NCBI GenBank assembly: GCA_943371005.1
Contig: CALRTB020000016.1
Span: 1 to 64,000 of the forward strand
Direction of reading: 5' to 3'
Source of the DNA: MRBY01 sp943371005
GTDB lineage: Bacteria > Cyanobacteriota > Cyanobacteriia > Cyanobacteriales > MRBY01
Length of the DNA stretch: 64,000 nt
Of the stretch, positions 60,760-64,000 are shown in pieces. Under the pieces are notes generated by a model that worked only from the letters and a program-made list of their open reading frames with translations, was not told the DNA's origin and did no database searches. How positions within the stretch are numbered: position 1 is the first letter of the stretch; the number at the start of each line of letters is the position of its first letter. Position numbers and translations under genes: made by a program.

Positions 60760-61523
60760 TACGATCCCAAATAAGCTTCTAAAACCTGTTCATTACACTG
60801 GATCTCTGCCGGTGTTCCGTCCGCCAAATTACTCCCCTCTGCCAGCACCCAGATGTGGTTACACAAGGACATAATCACATCCATATTGTGCTCAATAATT
60901 AGAAAGGAAATCCCCTGCTGGTTCCACCGCAGAATATGGTCACAAATTTGATTAATGAGGGTGGGATTGACCCCCGCCGCCGGCTCATCCAACAAAATTA
61001 ACTGGGGATCGCTCATCAAAGCCCTGGCCATTTCGAGGAGTTTTCGTTGTCCCCCTGATAGGGCTCCAGCATAATCCTGGGTTTTTTCGACTAGGCCTAC
61101 TGATTCTAAAATGGCGATCGCCTTTTCCCGATTTGCCTTTTCCTGGCGACGAATTTTTCCCTGCTGCCATACTCGCAGGAAGTTTTCCCCGGTTTGCTGT
61201 TGGGCTGCCAGCAGCATATTGTCGAGTACCGATAACCGCGACAGCACCCGTGCCACTTGGAATGTGCGCACAAAGCCCCGCGCCGCAATCTGATGGGACG
61301 GTAAATGCTGCACTTCCTGGCCGTTAAAAATGACCTTCCCCTGATCCGGCGTAATAAAATTCGAGAGCAAATTAAACAACGTCGTTTTGCCCGCACCATT
61401 GGGGCCAATCAAACCCGTAATCTGTCCACGGGGCACAGTAATCGAAGCATTTTGCACCGCACGGATGCCACCGAAACTTTTATGGAGACCTGATGCTTGC
61501 AGCAAAGGAGATGGTTCACTCAT
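60759..61523 (-). CDS. ABC transporter ATPase, branched-chain amino acid (LivG) type
   Basis: 254 residues. Walker A GPNGAGKTTLFNLL, Q-loop near FVRTFQVARVL, signature LSGGQRKLLEMARAL, Walker B LILLDEPAAGVNP and the switch His IIEHNMDVIMSL. The LivG-type signature (RTFQ, ILLDEPAAGVNP) points to an uptake system for branched-chain or neutral amino acids or urea. The permeases and binding protein are not in the window, so it is an orphan ATPase here. Confidence 0.92.
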   Translation of the reverse strand: MSEPSPLLQASGLHKSFGGIRAVQNASITVPRGQITGLIGPNGAGKTTLFNLLSNFITPDQGKVIFNGQEVQHLPSHQIAARGFVRTFQVARVLSRLSVLDNMLLAAQQQTGENFLRVWQQGKIRRQEKANREKAIAILESVGLVEKTQDYAGALSGGQRKLLEMARALMSDPQLILLDEPAAGVNPTLINQICDHILRWNQQGISFLIIEHNMDVIMSLCNHIWVLAEGSNLADGTPAEIQCNEQVLEAYLGS

Positions 61524-61576
61524 GGTTGCCGGGATAGGGAGTCGCCCTATATCCTAGCGGTCTCTGGGATGGGACG

Positions 61577-62203
61577 CTAGGGTGTAATCGGTTCTTCGTC
61601 GGCAAATTGTGGCTCTTCGTTGAGGATACCGACGCGGTTAAAGGGCCAAAAGCGAATAAAGGCTTTCCCCACAAGCTTTTCGCGGGGGACAAACCCCCAA
61701 TAGTGGGAGTCATAGCTGTTGTTGCGGTTATCGCCGAGGACGAGGTAGTGTTCTTCTGGAATCGTCACGGGGCCGTAGTCATATTCTGGAGCTTCGTTGA
61801 TGTAGTCCTCTTCGAGGGCTTCTCCGTTAATAAAGACGGTGCCGCCACTCACTTGTACGGTATCGCCGGGAACCCCAATGACGCGCTTAATAAAGGCATC
61901 TTTGTAGTTTTGCTGCTGGAGAATTTCTGTCGGGTTAAACACCACCACATCGCCCCGTTGGGGGTTTTTGAAGTGGTAGCTGATTTTTTCGATGATTAGG
62001 CGATCGTTCACTTCTAGGGTGGGCAGCATCGACTCAGAGGGAATGTAGCGGGCCTCGGCGACGAAGGTGCGGATCCCAATGGCCAAAATACCAGCGGTCA
62101 CAAGGGTTTTAATGGTCTCTACCCAGGGGTTTTCTTCGTGCTGTTGTTCCGTTCCGCTAGGTTTTTTGGTTGGTTCAACGGGAGATTGAGAGTTTTCGGG
62201 CAT
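61577..62203 (-). CDS. lepB: Signal peptidase I
   Basis: 208 residues. One membrane helix (about residues 32-50) anchors the catalytic domain. The catalytic Ser is Ser58 in RYIPSESMLPTL and the catalytic Lys is Lys106 in FIKRVIGVPGD; the third conserved segment is LGDNRNNSYDSHYWG. It cleaves Sec signal peptides, so it serves the many exported proteins in this window. It lies 53 bp upstream of the LivG-type gene on the same strand. Confidence 0.96.
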   Translation of the reverse strand: MPENSQSPVEPTKKPSGTEQQHEENPWVETIKTLVTAGILAIGIRTFVAEARYIPSESMLPTLEVNDRLIIEKISYHFKNPQRGDVVVFNPTEILQQQNYKDAFIKRVIGVPGDTVQVSGGTVFINGEALEEDYINEAPEYDYGPVTIPEEHYLVLGDNRNNSYDSHYWGFVPREKLVGKAFIRFWPFNRVGILNEEPQFADEEPITP

Positions 62204-62399
62204 TATCGGTTCGCGCAGAAGTGACTAAAGGAAAGAATAGTACGGCAGAATGCACGACGTGATGGTGACGACGATTGTGCCTGCCTCGGAAAAAGTGCTG
62301 CTGTCTGTTTATTGTATGCTCTCCGATGGGGGATTGGGACTGGCTTAGGGGAGTTTAAGCATTCTCCTGAAAGGTCTTTGTGAGGGGAAAGTATGCTCT

Positions 62400-63623
62400 T
62401 TAAGCCACAGAACCCCGCTTGCGAGTTTCTTTGTAAGAGACGCCCACATTGGTTAAGCCTGCCTTGAGGAGTTGTTGTTCGAGGAGGGCAAAAAATCGGG
62501 CGCGATCGCCACCTCGAATCACGGCTTGATTATGGGCTTCGGCGATCGCCACGGGATACCCAAACCCCTTTTGCACTTGGCCCAGGACAATTCCGAGGCT
62601 TTGATCGAGGAGTTGAGAATCTTCAGCGACCCAGCGGGGCATCTCGATCCGGGCCACCTCCGTCCCCACATGGAGATAACAAAAACAAACCTGATCTGCT
62701 TCTGGATAATGGTTTAAAATGCGCGCCTGACTGAGCCAAAGACCACTGCGATCGCCGGGTTGCAACAGTTGCTCAAAGAGGGTGCTATCCCGCAACGGTT
62801 CAATGGTTTGACAGGGGAGGGTGTCGCGAAATTCCGGTTTGCGTTCCTTGGTTTCGCCGTCGAGGCAATGGGTTTGACAATCGGGTTTGTCGTGGGGGCA
62901 AGCCTGGAGCCGCAGAAAATGGACGGCCTCCACACTGCGGGTTGAACTAATGTAGCCAATCAGCGGAATCCGGGTTTCCCGGAGTTGTTGCCAAGCCCCC
63001 AGGAGGGGTTCCAGGATTTGTTGGCGGGCTTCGGCAGGCAAATTTTCTAAAAACCAATAGACCAGGGAGCCATCCACCATCGCCACGTTGGGAATATGGC
63101 CGTGGGCACCAGGGGGCAATACCCACTTACAGGCCATCTCAGCAAGCACCTCGGCTTCGGAGGCGGTGCGGCGATAACCAAGCCATTCATCGGTGCGGAT
63201 CCCCCACTTGCGGGAGGTGTAGAGATCTTCGCTGCGGTAGAAAATCTCTGGCAAATGATCCAGTAATGGGTGCAAGCTTTGGCCGTAGTGGAGCATCACC
63301 CGACCGATATTGATCAAATAACAGTAGGCAATTTCGTGGTGGGATGGGGCAATCTGGGAGCCATCCGTGGCAAAAACCGTGTGGGCCTTTGGAGGCGAGG
63401 AAATGGGAATGCGGGTCTCTAGGGGTTCGAGGGGAATGCCATGGTTAAAAATGAGGCGATCGCCCCAGGTATTTTGGTGGGCCTGGAGAGTCTGAAAATC
63501 CGCCTGGGCTTCCTGAAGCAGGCTTAAGCCCCGCTCAATTCGTTCACGTCCTGTAGCGGCCTGTTCCTGGAGGTGTGCCCCCATGTCTGGCAGTTGTCCC
63601 GCAAGTTTAATTAGATCTAACAT
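62400..63623 (-). CDS. nurA: NurA-domain 5'-3' nuclease
   Basis: 407 residues. The NurA fold is recognised by the metal-binding FATDGSQIAPSHHEIAYCYLI near residue 85 and the second Asp region VAMVDGSLVYWFLEN. NurA acts with HerA in archaea to resect DNA ends; cyanobacterial members also occur, often near a HerA-like ATPase, but none is in this window. A 196-bp gap separates it from lepB. Function by homology; not proved. Confidence 0.85.
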   Translation of the reverse strand: MLDLIKLAGQLPDMGAHLQEQAATGRERIERGLSLLQEAQADFQTLQAHQNTWGDRLIFNHGIPLEPLETRIPISSPPKAHTVFATDGSQIAPSHHEIAYCYLINIGRVMLHYGQSLHPLLDHLPEIFYRSEDLYTSRKWGIRTDEWLGYRRTASEAEVLAEMACKWVLPPGAHGHIPNVAMVDGSLVYWFLENLPAEARQQILEPLLGAWQQLRETRIPLIGYISSTRSVEAVHFLRLQACPHDKPDCQTHCLDGETKERKPEFRDTLPCQTIEPLRDSTLFEQLLQPGDRSGLWLSQARILNHYPEADQVCFCYLHVGTEVARIEMPRWVAEDSQLLDQSLGIVLGQVQKGFGYPVAIAEAHNQAVIRGGDRARFFALLEQQLLKAGLTNVGVSYKETRKRGSVA

Positions 63624-63699
63624 TCCCTCAAGTTTCGCCGCTATCCCACCAGGCGATCGCCCCTAAGTTTAAGCGCAATTTAGCCGAAAAAGCAGGGTT

Positions 63700-64000
63700 T
63701 TAGTAACGGATCGTCAGGGTTACAGAAGCATTCACCGTCTGTTCACCCCCTTCCACGGGAGAAGGTGCCGCACTTTCGAGGGCCATGGTCCGCACCGCAT
63801 CCATAGTCTTGAAAATAGGGGTTGGTGGGGCCGCGCCATTGACCTGAATTTGGACAATTTCCTGGGGACTTAGACCCAAGGCAGTGAGGACAGTTTGGGC
63901 CTGGGTGCGGGCATCCTGAGCAGCTTCGGCGAGGGCGGTTTTTTCGGCTTCAGCGAGGGCGGCATCGGTGGCCCGGAAGGAAATCCCATCAATGCGGGTC
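63700..64000 (-). CDS. SIMPL-domain (DUF541) protein, 3' part
   Basis: The last 100 codons, with the 5' end beyond the window. The residues read DGISFRATDAALAEAEKTAL, then AAQDARTQAQTVLTALGLSP and a beta-rich end with VNASVTLTIRY. SIMPL-domain proteins are usually exported and have been linked to stress or signalling; no exact role is known. The stop is at 63700-63702. Confidence 0.8.
   Translation of the reverse strand, partial: TRIDGISFRATDAALAEAEKTALAEAAQDARTQAQTVLTALGLSPQEIVQIQVNGAAPPTPIFKTMDAVRTMALESAAPSPVEGGEQTVNASVTLTIRY

Noticed and set aside
1..64000. CRISPR array or tRNA/rRNA genes
   Set aside because: No regular repeat-spacer pattern and no cloverleaf or ribosomal sequence noticed on either strand; a covariance-model search would be decisive.

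Overview
The window is a piece of a cyanobacterial chromosome. The octamer GCGATCGC (HIP1), typical of cyanobacteria, recurs in almost every kilobase. The gene content agrees: a high-light-inducible (Hli) chlorophyll-binding protein, a tal-zwf-opcA block, NifJ pyruvate:ferredoxin oxidoreductase, an NblB-like HEAT protein and a Slr1339-type protein. Moderate GC, HIP1 density and protein sequences suggest a Synechococcus sp. PCC 7002 / Picosynechococcus-type marine unicell. That is an inference from recall, not from a search. I saw no rRNA, tRNA or CRISPR array.

Region 1-19.7 kb is rich in exported and envelope proteins: several unknown secreted proteins, a cupin, a phospholipase C-like protein, a PPC-domain protein, a CapA homologue, an Asn/Gln-rich three-repeat protein, an SLH protein and a fasciclin protein. 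Embedded in it are a light-stress operon (hli plus two small genes, with an HLR1-type RpaB site on the promoter and a terminator at its end) and an 840-residue protein fusing a cNMP-binding-like domain, a degenerate sigma54-activator-type AAA domain and a NosR/NapH-like Fe-S membrane domain. The first 2.6 kb is AT-rich, HIP1-free and begins with the tail of a possible transposase.

Region 19.7-26.3 kb holds uvrA, then a small defence-like island: an intact MNT nucleotidyltransferase gene, a HEPN partner gene broken by two stop codons, a NACHT NTPase and a Uma2-type nuclease. The NACHT gene contains no HIP1 site. Region 26.3-41.5 kb is mostly housekeeping: ribD, an arsM-arsS pair, a nuclease-like protein, DedA, an efflux adaptor, the oxidative pentose phosphate genes tal-zwf-opcA, a Crp-family regulator, a DALR-domain protein, a possible small RNA, an ABC permease, a Slr1339-type protein and aat.

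Region 41.6-50.8 kb is a tightly packed minus-strand operon: three glycosyltransferases, an ABC exporter, an APH-fold phosphotransferase, a small beta-repeat exported protein and a two-component pair. It reads as synthesis and export of a glycan or glycolipid with its own sensor. Next comes a secreted Gly/Tyr-rich protein frameshifted at a G5 run and lying between two 60-bp direct repeats (50.8 and 51.7 kb).

Region 52-57.7 kb has nifJ and a dihydroorotate dehydrogenase-like gene separated by a complete IS5/IS1031-type insertion sequence (911 bp, TTA target duplication). The window closes with a lipase-like protein, an NblB-like protein, a C15-like peptidase, a DUF4112 protein, surE, a LivG-type ATPase, lepB, nurA and the end of a SIMPL-domain gene.
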